From contig NZ_BMQY01000003.1 of the NCBI RefSeq assembly GCF_014648355.1, positions 780,999 to 844,998 on the forward strand: DNA of 64,000 nt, read 5' to 3'. Below, one piece after another: positions 25,423 to 34,970 of this stretch. The notes beneath the pieces were generated by a model. That model had not been told where the DNA came from. It saw only the letters and a list, made by a program, of their open reading frames with translations, and did no database searches. A program made the position numbers and the translations under genes. Positions within the stretch are counted from its first letter, which is position 1. Every line of letters begins with the position of its first letter. This DNA is from Couchioplanes azureus (lineage in GTDB: Bacteria; Actinomycetota; Actinomycetes; Mycobacteriales; Micromonosporaceae).

Positions 25423-26130
25423 ATGACGGCCACCACACCCAGCCGGCGGGAGCGGCTGCGCGCGGAGACCGTCACCGAGATCAAGGACGCCGCGCGGCGC
25501 CTGCTCGTCGCCGGCGGCCCGACGGCGATCTCCCTGCGCGCCACCGCCCGCGACGTAGGCCTGACCGCACCGGCGCTGTACCGCTACTTCGCCAACCTCG
25601 ACGCCCTGGTCACGGCGATCGTCACCGACCTCTTCGAGGAGCTCCGGGCCGCCGTGGCCGACGTCGCGGCGGCACACGCCGCCGAGGATCCCCTTACCCG
25701 CATCGGGCACATGGCACGCGGTTTCCGGCGCTGGTCGTTGGCGCACCCGGCCGAGTTCGCCCTGATGTTCGGCAGCCCGCTGCCCGGCGTCACCCCGCTC
25801 GCGCAGCGCGAACCGCCGCTGCACGAGGCCGGGGCCCGGTTCGGCGAGACGTTCTTCGCCGTCATGGGCGAGCACTACGCGCGCCACCCCTTCGAGGACG
25901 AGCCGCACGACCTGCCCGACTCCGCGCTGCGCGAGCTCTTCAGGCCGTACCTGGAGACGTTCGGCGACCGGTTCCCACTGCCGGTCATCTATATGTTCGT
26001 GACCTCGTGGACCCGCCTGTACGGCATCGTGGCCATGGAGGTCTTCGGCCACCTGGCCTGGGCCCTCACGGACGTGGACACCCTTTTCGACGTCGAATTG
26101 ACCCGCGCTCTGCGCCAGCTGGCACGCTAA
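25423..26130 (+). CDS. TetR family regulator (WHG-type C-terminal domain)
   Basis: 235 residues. TetR HTH at about residues 12-58: VTEIKDAARRLLVAGGPTAISLRATARDVGLTAPALYRYFANLDALV. The C-terminal domain contains FRRWSLAHPAEFALMFGSPLPG, the conserved block of the WHG/TetR_C_13 family. Divergent from the MMPL transporter and followed 11 nt later by an FAD oxidoreductase, so it may control both. Confidence 0.92.
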   Translation: MTATTPSRRERLRAETVTEIKDAARRLLVAGGPTAISLRATARDVGLTAPALYRYFANLDALVTAIVTDLFEELRAAVADVAAAHAAEDPLTRIGHMARGFRRWSLAHPAEFALMFGSPLPGVTPLAQREPPLHEAGARFGETFFAVMGEHYARHPFEDEPHDLPDSALRELFRPYLETFGDRFPLPVIYMFVTSWTRLYGIVAMEVFGHLAWALTDVDTLFDVELTRALRQLAR

Positions 26131-26141
26131 GCTTCGCGGCC

Positions 26142-27776
26142 ATGAGTGCTCTGCCGGAACGCGCCGATGTCGTGATCATCGGGTCGGGCCACAACGGCCT
26201 GGTCTCCGCCGTCCTGCTGGCCCGCGCGGGGCTGGACGTCGTCGTCCTCGAGGCCGCCGACGTGCTCGGCGGCGCCACCCGCACCGAGCATCCGTTCGCC
26301 AAGGTCCCCGGCCTGGGCCAGTCCACCGGCTCATACCTGCTGGGCCTCATGCCGCCGGAGCTGCTCGCGACCCTCGACGTCGACATTCCCGTGCTGCGCC
26401 GCGACCCGCACTACTTCCTGCCGACGCCGGGCGGGCCCGGCTCGCCCTACCTGCTCTTCGGCACCGACCGCGAGGCCACCCGGGCCCAGATGGCGCAGTT
26501 CTTCTCCCCGCGCGACATCGCCGCGGACGAGGCGATGCAGGTCGAGATCGCCGCGCTGCGCGCCGACCTCGCCCCGGCCTGGCTGCAGGAGCCCGGGTCC
26601 GTCGAGGAGATCGCCGACCGCCACATCCGGCCGCAGCTCCAGAGCACCTTCATCGATCTGGTACGCGGCTCGGTCGCCGACTACCTCGAGCGCTTCGGCT
26701 TCAAGAGCGAGCTGCTGACCAGCATGTACGCGGTGACCGACGGTCTGTCCGGGCTGAACGCGGGCCCCGACGACCCCGGCACCGGCCACAACTTCCTCGT
26801 GCACAACATGTGCCGTCTGCCGGGCGCGGACGGCACGTGGATGATCGCCGCCGGCGGCATGGGCACGGTCTCGCGCACCTTCGCGGCGGCGGCCCGCTCC
26901 GCCGGGGCCCAGATCTTCACCGATACGCCGGTGAGCGCGGTGACCGTCTCCCAGGGGTCGGCGACCGGCGTGGCCCTCGCCGACGGCCGGACCGTCGAGG
27001 CCCGGGTCGTGCTGGGCGCCTGCGACCCGTACCGGCTGATGTCGCTGGTGCCCGAGGGCGCGCTGCCCGCCACGCTCACCGAGCGGATGGCGAAGGTGAG
27101 GAAGACCGGCACCACGATGAAGGTCAACCTGGCACTGTCCGGGCTGCCGCGCTTCGCCTGCCTGCCGAAGGGCACCCCCTCGCCGTTCGGCTCGACGATC
27201 CACCTGCTGCCGGGCTCCGCAGGCCTGAGTCTGACCGCGGCGGAAAACCGAGGAGAAACCGTCGTGGGGGGCCTCCCCGACCACGACTCGCCGATGGCCG
27301 CGCTGCGCGCGATGTGGGCGGACGTCCAGGCCGGGCGCCTGCCCGCGGAACCGACCATCGAGTGGTATCTGCACACCACGGTCGACCCGTCGCTGCAGGA
27401 CGAGGCGGGACACCACTCGTCGGCGCTGTTCGTGCAGTCCGTGCCCTTCGAGCTCGCCGGCACCACCTGGGACGAGGCCCTGCCCGGCTACGTCACCAGG
27501 CTGCTGGAGATCTGCGACCGCTACGCGCCCGGCACATCGTCGCTGGTGGCGGACATGATGCCGCTGACCCCGGCCGGCATCGAGGAGCACTTCGGCATCA
27601 CCGGCGGCCACATCCACCACGTCGACAACACGGTGGCCTTCGACGAGCGCATGCCCTACTTCACCGGCCTGGACGGCCTCTATGCCGGCTCGGCGGGCGC
27701 CCACCCGGCCGGCAGCGTCATCGGCGCCGCCGGCCACAACGCCGCCAAGCGCATCCTGAAGGACCTGGGCCGCTGA
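26142..27776 (+). CDS. FAD-dependent phytoene-desaturase-like oxidoreductase
   Basis: 544 residues from ATG 26142, 11 nt after the TetR stop. Dinucleotide-binding motif ADVVIIGSGHNGLVSAVLLARAG + LDVVVLEA at about residues 7-38, then the CrtI-family GGATRTEH and a C-terminal FAD-binding block GLYAGSAGAHPAGSVIGAAGHNAAKRIL. This matches the CrtI relatives annotated as pyridine nucleotide-disulfide oxidoreductase domain-containing protein 2 rather than true carotenoid desaturases, since no carotenoid genes are nearby. Substrate unknown. Longer upstream readings in this frame run through the TetR gene and are not coding. Confidence 0.88.
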   Translation: MSALPERADVVIIGSGHNGLVSAVLLARAGLDVVVLEAADVLGGATRTEHPFAKVPGLGQSTGSYLLGLMPPELLATLDVDIPVLRRDPHYFLPTPGGPGSPYLLFGTDREATRAQMAQFFSPRDIAADEAMQVEIAALRADLAPAWLQEPGSVEEIADRHIRPQLQSTFIDLVRGSVADYLERFGFKSELLTSMYAVTDGLSGLNAGPDDPGTGHNFLVHNMCRLPGADGTWMIAAGGMGTVSRTFAAAARSAGAQIFTDTPVSAVTVSQGSATGVALADGRTVEARVVLGACDPYRLMSLVPEGALPATLTERMAKVRKTGTTMKVNLALSGLPRFACLPKGTPSPFGSTIHLLPGSAGLSLTAAENRGETVVGGLPDHDSPMAALRAMWADVQAGRLPAEPTIEWYLHTTVDPSLQDEAGHHSSALFVQSVPFELAGTTWDEALPGYVTRLLEICDRYAPGTSSLVADMMPLTPAGIEEHFGITGGHIHHVDNTVAFDERMPYFTGLDGLYAGSAGAHPAGSVIGAAGHNAAKRILKDLGR

Positions 27777-27810
27777 CGGGGTTTGCCTTTCGGGCGCCAC
27801 CACTCACGCA

Positions 27811-27913
27811 CGTAGCCGGGGTGGGTCGAGCGTTCTGGGCGCCCCGCGCCCTGCTCGGCCCGCCCCGGCCCTCGGCGGGAGCAGCGGTCTGTACCCACCA
27901 CCCCGCTACGACA
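27811..27913. terminator. large imperfect inverted repeat between convergent genes
   Basis: CGTAGCCGGGGTGGGT (27811-) pairs imperfectly with ACCCACCACCCCGCTACG (to 27913), enclosing GC-rich sequence with a second partial stem CTGCTCGGCCCGCC / CGGCGGGAGCAG. Located between the convergent oxidoreductase and MBL-Rieske genes; a joint terminator is the simplest reading. Confidence 0.45.
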
Positions 27914-27921
27914 TCCCGCTC

Positions 27922-29472
27922 TCAAGAACCTGTCTTCTCCGCCCGGATCTTGTGTCCCACGCTGGTCAGACACTTCCCGCTGGGCAGGTCGAACTTCCAG
28001 CCGTGCAGCTGGCAGGTCAGCACGTTGCCCTCGACGATCCCGAACCGGCTCAGGTCCGCCTTCAGATGCGGGCAGCGCCGCTGGACCGTCCAGTCGCCGA
28101 GGTGGATGTCCTCCGCCTCGACGGCCTTCTCGTGCTCGTCGTACCAGCCCTCGGCATACTGCAGGCGCTCCTCGCTGAGGCACTTGAAGAACGCGTAGAC
28201 GAACTCGTTGTACTGGCCGATGCGGGCGGCGGAGAAGCGGCAGCTCAGGAACAGCGAGTTCACCCAGTCGCCCTCGTCGATGAAGATCAGGTGCTCGATG
28301 AGCTCGCGCTGGGTGCGGAAGCGGTAGCGGACCTTCTCGTCGGCGTACGCGCGGACCTGCTTGCCGGGGAAGTCCACGACGATCGACTCGACCGCGTCGC
28401 CGTCGTAGCTGACCAGGTCGAAGCGGACCGGTCCGCCGACGCCCTTGGCCAGGTAGATGGACTCCTCGAGCAGCGGCTCGATGCGCTTCTTCAGCTCGCC
28501 CAGCACGTCGATCTCGGGGTGCCGCCAGGACGCCTTCTCGGCGGCGATGACCGGCGCCTTGCGCTCGCGCATCTCCTCGAGGTGCGCCTTCTTGTTCGCG
28601 AAGAACTCGTCGACGTCGGTGGGGTGGGTGGTCGTGATGTCACCCGTGGCGGTGACCTCCGACACGCTGCCCGGGAGCAGGACGACACCGTTGGTGCCGC
28701 CGACCTTCGCGTACTCGCTCATGAACACCGACTGGTCGGGGAAGATGTTCCCCTCGTCGCCGAAGATGTCGTTGAACTGCCACAGCTCGTCGTCGAGGAA
28801 GCACGGCGGGCCGGCGATCGGGAAGACGTGGTCGGCCTTCAGGTCGTCGATGTAACGCCAGGTGCGGTCGAACTGCCGGTCGCGCTTCTGCTTGCCGAAC
28901 GCCGTCTTGGCGGCGGTGGGCAGCTCGTAGACCATCGGGTACCAGATGGCGCCGGAGAACTGCAGCATGTGCGCGTGCACGTGGCCCAGCTCGGCGAACC
29001 GCGAGAGGTCGGACGGGCGCGCGTCGTTCTGGTTGAGCAGGCGGACACCGTCGTACTCCACCCAGAGGGAGGAGTCGCCGATGGGACCGTCGGTGGGGCT
29101 GATCAGCGCCTGGATCATCACCTTGAGGCCGCCGTCGAGCTCGTGGACCTCGTCGCTCTTCGTCCGCAGGAAGCTGGTGAAGCCCAGGTCCCGCAGCTCG
29201 TCCTCGAGCTGGCTGGTCGGATACTCCGGCAGGAGCACGGTGGCCTTCTTGGATACGAACCGCTTGAGGTGCTCGGCGTCGAAGTGGTCCCGGTGCAGGT
29301 GGGAGACGTAGAGGTAGTCGACGTCGCCCAGCGCCTCCCAGTCCAGCAGCGAGTTGTCCGGGAAGGGGAACCACGACGCGAAGTACGCCGGGTTGACCCA
29401 CGGGTCGCACAGGATGCTGCCCGCGCCCGTGTCGATCCGCATGCTGGCATGCCCAGTGCCCGTGATCCGCAC
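27922..29472 (-). CDS. metallo-beta-lactamase fold protein fused to a Rieske [2Fe-2S] domain
   Basis: 516 residues from GTG 29472. The N-terminal half is an UlaG-like metallo-hydrolase fold: HLHRDHFD gives H58, H60, D62 and H63 of the HxHxDH metal site. Residues 330-450 are a conserved linker of unknown function. The C-terminus is a Rieske domain with C467-P-H469 and C487-x2-H490, the four [2Fe-2S] ligands. The pairing of these two domains recalls CMP-Neu5Ac hydroxylase (CMAH), but there the Rieske domain is N-terminal. No sialic-acid genes are nearby. It is probably a mono-oxygenase or hydroxylase with an unknown substrate. Lies alone, divergent from the DUF2631 gene. Confidence 0.87.
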   Translation of the reverse strand: MRITGTGHASMRIDTGAGSILCDPWVNPAYFASWFPFPDNSLLDWEALGDVDYLYVSHLHRDHFDAEHLKRFVSKKATVLLPEYPTSQLEDELRDLGFTSFLRTKSDEVHELDGGLKVMIQALISPTDGPIGDSSLWVEYDGVRLLNQNDARPSDLSRFAELGHVHAHMLQFSGAIWYPMVYELPTAAKTAFGKQKRDRQFDRTWRYIDDLKADHVFPIAGPPCFLDDELWQFNDIFGDEGNIFPDQSVFMSEYAKVGGTNGVVLLPGSVSEVTATGDITTTHPTDVDEFFANKKAHLEEMRERKAPVIAAEKASWRHPEIDVLGELKKRIEPLLEESIYLAKGVGGPVRFDLVSYDGDAVESIVVDFPGKQVRAYADEKVRYRFRTQRELIEHLIFIDEGDWVNSLFLSCRFSAARIGQYNEFVYAFFKCLSEERLQYAEGWYDEHEKAVEAEDIHLGDWTVQRRCPHLKADLSRFGIVEGNVLTCQLHGWKFDLPSGKCLTSVGHKIRAEKTGS

Positions 29473-29599
29473 TCTCGCTCCCTCGGCTCGGCAAAATCCG
29501 ACGGCATCGAAGGTACCGGGTACGGGTTGGTGAGCCGCGCGCGGAGGCGGCGTGCGACACTGTGTGCCACCAGGGAAGCGTTCGTTTCGGGAGGACCTC

Positions 29600-29827
29600 G
29601 TGGCAGAAGAGCCGGTTTACGCGCCTGACCAGCTCAAGCCGGGCAACCGCAAGTCGGCCCGGATCGGGGCGCTGGGGTCGGCGGCGATCATGCTGCTCTA
29701 CTTGTGGGGCAACCACGAGGGAAACACCGAGAACGTCTGGCTCATCGCCATCGCGGCGCTCCTGGTCCTCATCGTGCTGGGTGACGTGGTCCTGCGCCGC
29801 AACGGCCTGAAGCCGAACGACCAGTAG
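29600..29827 (+). CDS. DUF2631 family small membrane protein
   Basis: 75 residues from GTG 29600 with GGGAGG 5 nt upstream; the frame extends upstream to 29552 but without a ribosome-binding site. DQLKPGNRKSARIG precedes two membrane helices (GSAAIMLLYLWGNHEGN and VWLIAIAALLVLIVLGDVVL). The short WGNHEGNTENVWLI loop is typical of DUF2631, a family confined to actinobacteria and often encoded near dxr/ispG. Function unknown. Confidence 0.85.
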   Translation: MAEEPVYAPDQLKPGNRKSARIGALGSAAIMLLYLWGNHEGNTENVWLIAIAALLVLIVLGDVVLRRNGLKPNDQ

Positions 29828-29842
29828 TCCCCGCGACCCGCG

Positions 29843-29876
29843 AAGGCCCGCTCTCCCTGCCGGGAGGCGGGCCTTT
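29843..29876 (+). terminator. terminator after the DUF2631 gene
   Basis: AAGGCCCGCTCTCCC / GGGAGGCGGGCCTT stem with a one-base bulge and TGCC loop, followed by TTT. Also positioned to stop transcription of the convergent DivIVA gene. Confidence 0.8.
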
Positions 29877-29885
29877 CTCGCGGGC

Positions 29886-30974
29886 TCACCGCATGTGCAG
29901 CAGGATGTCCTTCACCTCGCGCAGGGCGGCGTCGACCTCCGCCTCGAAGTAGCCACCGGGAACCAGCCCGAACTGCAGCGTGTCGAGCTCGTTCTCGGGC
30001 ACCGGCATCGGGCCCCGGCCGGTCATGGCCTGCATGATGCTCTCGAAGAGGCGGTCGACCTGGGCCGGGTCGTACCCGCTGCCGAAGCGGCGGGGCTGGA
30101 ACGTGCGGCGCAGCTGGTCGACGCGGTAGAGCTCGGGGCTGCCGCCCGGCGCGCCGCCCGGTCCCCCGGGTCCGCCGCCCATCGGCGGGCCGCTCATCGG
30201 CGGGCCGCCGATCGGCGGAGCGCCCATCGGGGGGCCGCTCATCGGCGGGCCGCTCATCGGCGGGCCGCTCATCGGGGCCGGGCCGCCGAAGCCGCCACGC
30301 TCGCGCTCCGGCATGCGGATCTCCGCGGTCATGTCGGGCTTGCCGTGCCGGCCCGGCTCGAACTGCTCGTAGCCGCCCGTGTCGTAGCCCTGCGGTCCCG
30401 CCGGCCGCTGCGGCATCTGCTGGCCGTAGCCGGGCTCCTCGTAGCGCCCGTACGGGTCCGGCGCCGGCATCTGCTGCCGCTGGGGCATCTGCTGCGGCGC
30501 CATGCGGTCGTCCTGCGCGTACGGGTCGCGGGCGTACTGGTCGTCGCGGGCGTACTGGTCCTCCCGGGCGTACTGGTCCTCCCGGGGGAACTGGCGGTCG
30601 TCGCGGACCGGGGCCGAGAGCCGCTCGGTCGGCGGGGAGGAGCGGCCCAGCGACTGACTCATCCGGTCGGCGGGCATGCCGCCGCCGCGCATCGGTTCGG
30701 GCTGCATGCGGGCCTCCGGGCCACGGCCGCCCCGGTCCTCGAACTCGGCGAGCTGCCGCTCCACCCGGTCCAGGTGCAGGTCGACCTGCCACTCGTCGTA
30801 GCCGCCGAAACGCACGCGGAAGACGACGTCGTGCACCTCCTGGGCGCCGACGGGCGCGCCGACCTGCTCGCCGGCGAGGGTCGCCTCGACCCGGTCGAGG
30901 AAGGCGTCCACCTCGTCCACCTTGTAGCCGCGGCGCAGTGCGCGACGGCGGAAACGCTGCCCCTGACTCGTCAC
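29886..30974 (-). CDS. DivIVA-domain protein with Pro/Gly/Met linker
   Basis: 362 residues from GTG 30974, chosen because GGGAG lies 5 nt upstream (a TTG 12 nt earlier overlaps that site). Two DivIVA-type segments: RRRALRRGYKVDEVDAFLDRVEATL near the N-terminus, and RRTFQPRRFGSGYDPAQVDRLFESIM near the C-terminus. Between them lie Asp/Tyr/Gln-rich stretches (YAREDQYARDDQ) and a repeat of GPPMSG/GPPMG units encoded by 15-bp tandem repeats at about 30170-30275. DivIVA relatives recruit polar growth or division proteins to curved membranes. Upstream of it on the same strand is rlmN. Confidence 0.88.
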   Translation of the reverse strand: MTSQGQRFRRRALRRGYKVDEVDAFLDRVEATLAGEQVGAPVGAQEVHDVVFRVRFGGYDEWQVDLHLDRVERQLAEFEDRGGRGPEARMQPEPMRGGGMPADRMSQSLGRSSPPTERLSAPVRDDRQFPREDQYAREDQYARDDQYARDPYAQDDRMAPQQMPQRQQMPAPDPYGRYEEPGYGQQMPQRPAGPQGYDTGGYEQFEPGRHGKPDMTAEIRMPERERGGFGGPAPMSGPPMSGPPMSGPPMGAPPIGGPPMSGPPMGGGPGGPGGAPGGSPELYRVDQLRRTFQPRRFGSGYDPAQVDRLFESIMQAMTGRGPMPVPENELDTLQFGLVPGGYFEAEVDAALREVKDILLHMR

Positions 30975-31014
30975 AACGTCTCCCAAATTCGCGTCCGCTG
31001 GGAACCGGCCCCAG

Positions 31015-32193
31015 TCATCGTGCCACCTCCGCGTCGGCGGCGGCGCCCCCTGCGTCCACCACCGTCAGCTCACTTGCGGCCAGTTGGCCGCACGCACCGT
31101 CGATCTCCCGCCCCCGGGTGTCGCGGACCGTCGTCGCGACGCCGGCCTCGCGCAGCCGGCGGACGAACTCGCGCTCGACAGGCTTCGGGCTGGCGTCCCA
31201 CCGGCTGCCCGGCGTCGGGTTGAGCGGGATCAGGTTCACATGCGCCAGCTTGCCGTGCAGCAGCCTGCCGAGCAGGTCGGCACGCCAGGGCTGATCGTTT
31301 ACGTCCCTGATCAGGGCGTATTCGATGGAAATCCGACGACCGGTCTGCGCCGCGTAGCCGAACGCGGCATCGAGCACCTCGGCCACCTTCCAGCGCTGGT
31401 TGACGGGCACAAGCTCATCGCGCAGATCATCATCGGGGGCGTGCAGGGACAACGCAAGGGTCACAGACAGCCCTTCGGCGATCAACCGGCGCATTGCGGG
31501 CACGAGACCCACGGTCGAGACGGTGATGTGCCGTTGTGAGAGCCCGAGGCCCTCCGGCGCCGGCGCGGTGAGGCGGCGTACGGCCTCGATCACCCGCGGG
31601 TAGTTGGCGAGTGGCTCGCCCATGCCCATGAAGACGACCCGGGACAGCCGCGGCGGCGAGCCGGTGACCGCGCCGGAGGCGGCCACGCCGGCGAGATACA
31701 CCACCTGGTCGACGATCTCGGCGACGGAGAGGTTGCGGGTGAGCCCGGCCTGCCCGGTGGCGCAGAACGGGCACGCCATGCCGCAGCCCGCCTGGCTCGA
31801 CACGCAGGCGGTGACCCGGTCGGGGTAGCCCATCAGCACGCTCTCGACCATGGCGCCGTCGTGCAGCTTCCACAGCGTCTTGCGGGTGGCGCCGTCGTCA
31901 CAGGCCAGCTCCCGCTGCGGGGTCAGCAGGGTGGGCAGCAACACCTCGGTGAGCCGGTCGCGGGCGGCGGCCGGCAGGTCGGTCATGGCCGCGGGGTCGC
32001 GCACGAGCCGGCCGAAGTAGTGGGTGGAGAGCTGCTTGGCCCGGAAGGCGGGCTCACCGAGGTCGGCGACGGCGGCCTGGCGGCCGGCCAGGTCGAGGTC
32101 GGCGAGGTGGCGTGGGGGCATGGCGGGACGACGGCGCGTGGTCACCGCGTCGGGCTGGTCGGGGCTGGTCGGGATGACCGGAAGAATCGTCAT
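31015..32193 (-). CDS. rlmN: 23S rRNA (adenine2503-C2)-methyltransferase
   Basis: 392 residues from ATG 32193. Radical-SAM core with the cluster motif [11 protein letters not shown] (CxxxCxxC) in [20 protein letters not shown], a conserved N-terminal RNA-binding region ([15 protein letters not shown]) and C-terminal [12 protein letters not shown] holding the second catalytic Cys (mechanism: two Cys, two SAM). Methylates A2503 of 23S rRNA and A37 of some tRNAs. The frame is open 10 codons further upstream to GTG 32223, but conservation begins later. Followed on the same strand by the DivIVA gene. Confidence 0.95.
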   Translation of the reverse strand: MTILPVIPTSPDQPDAVTTRRRPAMPPRHLADLDLAGRQAAVADLGEPAFRAKQLSTHYFGRLVRDPAAMTDLPAAARDRLTEVLLPTLLTPQRELACDDGATRKTLWKLHDGAMVESVLMGYPDRVTACVSSQAGCGMACPFCATGQAGLTRNLSVAEIVDQVVYLAGVAASGAVTGSPPRLSRVVFMGMGEPLANYPRVIEAVRRLTAPAPEGLGLSQRHITVSTVGLVPAMRRLIAEGLSVTLALSLHAPDDDLRDELVPVNQRWKVAEVLDAAFGYAAQTGRRISIEYALIRDVNDQPWRADLLGRLLHGKLAHVNLIPLNPTPGSRWDASPKPVEREFVRRLREAGVATTVRDTRGREIDGACGQLAASELTVVDAGGAAADAEVAR

Positions 32194-32227
32194 GACGGAT
32201 CCAGTCTCCCACGTCGAGTACACATGC

Positions 32228-33490
32228 CTACCCCGGCGGCGCGATGAGGGAGAGCAGCAGATACGCCGCGGGGACCGCGAACAGGATCGAGTCGAGCCGG
32301 TCCATCAGCCCGCCGTGGCCCGGAAGCAGGTTGCTCATGTCCTTGACCCCGATGTCGCGCTTGAGCATCGACTCGGCGAGATCGCCCGTGACGGCCGCGA
32401 CGGAGATCACGGCGCCGAAGAGCAGGCCCCACCCGAACGAGACGTCGAGCAGGAAGTACAGCAGGAGGCCGCTGCCCACGGCCGCGGCGGTCACCGAGCC
32501 GGCGAAGCCCTCCCAGGACTTCTTGGGGCTGATGGTGGGCGCCATCGGGTGCTTGCCGAAGAACACGCCGGCCGCATACCCGCCGGTGTCGGAGAGAATC
32601 ACGGCGATCAGTGCGGTCAGCACGCGGGAGGGGCCGTCCTCGGGCTGGGCGAGCAGAGCACCGAAGCCCAGCAGGAAGGGTACGTAGACGGCCACCAGGG
32701 CGGCCGCGGCCAGATCTCGCCGGAAGCCGGCCTGGTGCTCGCTGAAGCGCCAGACCAGGGCGGCGAGCAGCGTGGCCAGCAGGCCGAGCTGCAACGCGTC
32801 GGGTCCGTAGAACCACGCCAGGCCGATCATCAGCACGCCGCCGGCCAGGAGCGGGACCAGCGGGGGCCGCGCCCCGGTGACCTTGAGCGCCCGGACCGTC
32901 TCCCAGATGCCCACGCCGGCGACGACCACGAGGACGCCGAGGAAGGCTTCCTTCCAGATGATCAGGGAGAGCAGGATGGCCAGGCCGAGGCCCAGGCCGA
33001 CGCCGATCGCCGCGGGCAGGTTGCGGCCCGCCCTGCCCTTCTGCTTCGCCGGCACCGGCTTCCCGTCCCGTCCCGCGCGGCGCTTGCCCGGTCCGCGACG
33101 GCCGGCTTCCGCGGTGGTCAACTCCCACTCCGCCTGTGATGTGGAGGTCGCGGCCGTAGGTGCCGCCCATTCCGGCTCGGCGGCGCTGGGCGCCGCCCAA
33201 TCCGGCCCGGCGGCGCTCGGTGCCGCCGGATCCCGCCCGGCGGCGGTGGAGGCCGCCCAATCCGGCCCGGCGGCGGTGGGTGCCGCCCAGTCGGGGCCGG
33301 CGGCGCTCGGTGCCGCCCAGTCGGGGCCGGCGGACCACGGTGCGCCGGACGGCTGGGCCGGAGCGCCGGGCCGCCGGTCCTGCCCGAGCCGCTCGGCGGG
33401 CGCCTTCCCGGCGTACGGAACCGGGGCGTCGGAGGGTCCTGACGCCCGGCTGCCGGAGGGGTGCCCGCCGCGGGGCTCGGGGTACGTCAT
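32228..33490 (-). CDS. cdsA: phosphatidate cytidylyltransferase with repeat N-terminus
   Basis: 420 residues, against about 270-290 for the usual enzyme. The C-terminal two-thirds is a CdsA membrane protein with eight or so helices and the signature [29 protein letters not shown] at about 310-340, holding the catalytic Asp/Lys residues. It makes CDP-diacylglycerol, the precursor of PG, PI and cardiolipin. The first 130 residues are extra: 10-residue repeats of [10 protein letters not shown] from a 30-bp tandem repeat, then Lys/Arg-rich sequence before the first helix. ATG overlaps the frr TGA by one base, so it is coupled to ribosome recycling factor as in many actinobacteria. Confidence 0.95.
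   Translation of the reverse strand: MTYPEPRGGHPSGSRASGPSDAPVPYAGKAPAERLGQDRRPGAPAQPSGAPWSAGPDWAAPSAAGPDWAAPTAAGPDWAASTAAGRDPAAPSAAGPDWAAPSAAEPEWAAPTAATSTSQAEWELTTAEAGRRGPGKRRAGRDGKPVPAKQKGRAGRNLPAAIGVGLGLGLAILLSLIIWKEAFLGVLVVVAGVGIWETVRALKVTGARPPLVPLLAGGVLMIGLAWFYGPDALQLGLLATLLAALVWRFSEHQAGFRRDLAAAALVAVYVPFLLGFGALLAQPEDGPSRVLTALIAVILSDTGGYAAGVFFGKHPMAPTISPKKSWEGFAGSVTAAAVGSGLLLYFLLDVSFGWGLLFGAVISVAAVTGDLAESMLKRDIGVKDMSNLLPGHGGLMDRLDSILFAVPAAYLLLSLIAPPG
33165..33345. repeat. 30-bp in-frame tandem repeat within cdsA
   Basis: About six copies of a 30-bp unit (GCCGCCCAATCCGGCCCGGC + GGCGCTCGGT with substitutions) encoding the 10-residue [10 protein letters not shown] repeat on the minus strand. 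Located in the cytosolic N-terminal extension of CdsA. Confidence 0.92.
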
Positions 33491-34047
33491 CAGACCTCGA
33501 GCAGCTCGGCTTCCTTGTGCTTGACCAGCTCGTCGACCACCGCGACATAGCGGTGGGTGACGTCGTCCAGCTCCTTCTCGGCGCGGCGGCCGTCGTCCTC
33601 GCCGGCCTCGCCGTCCTTGACCAGGCGGTCGAGCTGCTCCTTGGCCTTGCGGCGCACGTTGCGGATCGCCACGCGCCCCTCCTCGGCCTTGTGCCGCGCG
33701 ACCTTGATCATCTCGCGGCGCCGCTCCTCGGTCATCTGCGGCAGGTGGATGCGCAGCTGGGTACCCTCGTTGTTGGGGTTCACCCCGAGGTCGGAGTCGC
33801 GGATCGCGCGCTCGATCGGCCCGAGCTGGGACTGGTCGTAGGGCTTCACGATCACCATGCGCGGCTCGGGCACCCCGACGGACGCCATCTGGGTCACCGG
33901 GGTGGGCGCGCCGTAGTAGTCGACAACGATCTTGGAGAACATCGCCGGCGTGGCACGGCCCGTACGGATCGCGGCGAACTCCTCCTTGGCGTGCTCGACC
34001 GCGCTCTCCATCTTTTCTTCGGCCTCGAAGAGGATCTCGTCGATCAC
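33490..34047 (-). CDS. frr: ribosome recycling factor
   Basis: 185 residues, standard length. Starts GTG with AAGGAGG 10 nt upstream. Helical domain I with [22 protein letters not shown], then the domain II beta barrel and [39 protein letters not shown], the classical RRF core. Splits post-termination ribosomes with EF-G. Sits between pyrH and cdsA in the conserved rpsB-tsf-pyrH-frr-cdsA order. Confidence 0.98.
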   Translation of the reverse strand: MIDEILFEAEEKMESAVEHAKEEFAAIRTGRATPAMFSKIVVDYYGAPTPVTQMASVGVPEPRMVIVKPYDQSQLGPIERAIRDSDLGVNPNNEGTQLRIHLPQMTEERRREMIKVARHKAEEGRVAIRNVRRKAKEQLDRLVKDGEAGEDDGRRAEKELDDVTHRYVAVVDELVKHKEAELLEV

Positions 34048-34103
34048 CGCTCCGTCGCCTCCTTGCTTCTGCTGAGAAATCCGCTGGTGGGGGTTGCGCG
34101 GGA

Positions 34104-34868
34104 TCAGGTGGTGATCAAGGTACCGATCTTCTCGCCGCTGACCGCGCGGACGATGGTCTCGTCACCCTGGGCACCGAAGACGAGCATGGGCAGGCCGTTC
34201 TCCTCGCAGAGGCTGAAGGCGGCCTGGTCGGCCACCCGCAGGCCCTGCTGGAGGACGCCGGCGAAGGTGATGTGGTCGATCTTGCGGGCCGCCGGGTCCG
34301 TCCGGGGGTCGGCGGTGTAGACGCCGTCGACGCCGTTCTTGCTCATCAGCACCAGATCGGCGTGGATCTCCAGGGCGCGCTGCGCCGTGACGGTGTCCGT
34401 GGAGAAGTACGGCATGCCCGCGCCGGCGCCGAAGATGACGACCCGGCCCTTCTCCAGGTGGCGGATGGCCCGCAGCGGAATGTACGGCTCGGCGACCTGG
34501 GCCATCGTGATCGCGGTCTGCACCCGCGTCTCGATGCCCTCCTTCTCGAGGAAGTCCTGCAGGGCGAGGCAGTTCATGACCGTGCCGAGCATGCCCATGT
34601 AGTCGGCGCGGTTGCGGTCCATGCCGCGCTTCTGCAGCTCGGCGCCGCGGAAGAAGTTGCCGCCGCCGACGACGACGGCGATCTGCACGCCACGCCGCGT
34701 CACCGTGGCGATCTGCCGGGCGATGCCCTGCACGACGTCGGGGTCGACGCCGACCGCACCACCGCCGAAGACCTCGCCGGAGAGCTTGAGGACGACCCGC
34801 CGGGGCCGTTCGGGCCGCGGCGCCGGGATCTCACTCACCGCAACAGTCTGCTCGGTCACCATCGTCAT
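34104..34868 (-). CDS. pyrH: UMP kinase
   Basis: 254 residues. [14 protein letters not shown] (phosphate loop of the amino-acid-kinase fold), [40 protein letters not shown] and the [22 protein letters not shown] block all match bacterial PyrH. Phosphorylates UMP to UDP; hexameric and GTP-activated in the family. Start ATG 34868. A short N-terminal extension (about 24 residues) before RRVVLKLSG is common in actinobacteria. Confidence 0.97.
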   Translation of the reverse strand: MTMVTEQTVAVSEIPAPRPERPRRVVLKLSGEVFGGGAVGVDPDVVQGIARQIATVTRRGVQIAVVVGGGNFFRGAELQKRGMDRNRADYMGMLGTVMNCLALQDFLEKEGIETRVQTAITMAQVAEPYIPLRAIRHLEKGRVVIFGAGAGMPYFSTDTVTAQRALEIHADLVLMSKNGVDGVYTADPRTDPAARKIDHITFAGVLQQGLRVADQAAFSLCEENGLPMLVFGAQGDETIVRAVSGEKIGTLITT

Positions 34869-34912
34869 GCCGACCCCGCCCTTCCTTCGCTAACCCGAGA
34901 CCTTATGTGACG

Positions 34913-34948
34913 GGGAGGCCGGGCGCTTGTCCAGCGTCCCGACCTCCC
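34913..34948 (-). terminator. hairpin between tsf and pyrH
   Basis: GGGAGG-C-CGGG-C-GC (34913-34926) pairs with GC-G-CCCG-A-CCTCCC (34934-34948) with two mismatches. In the 102-bp gap between tsf and pyrH, it could attenuate transcription from the rpsB-tsf pair into pyrH-frr-cdsA. Confidence 0.65.
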
Positions 34949-34970
34949 GCGCAGTGCGCCGGCGGCTGGA

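Noticed and set aside
26142..27776. Carotenoid biosynthesis gene crtI
   Set aside because: CrtI-like fold but no crtB/crtE or other carotenoid genes nearby, and motifs fit the broader oxidoreductase group better.
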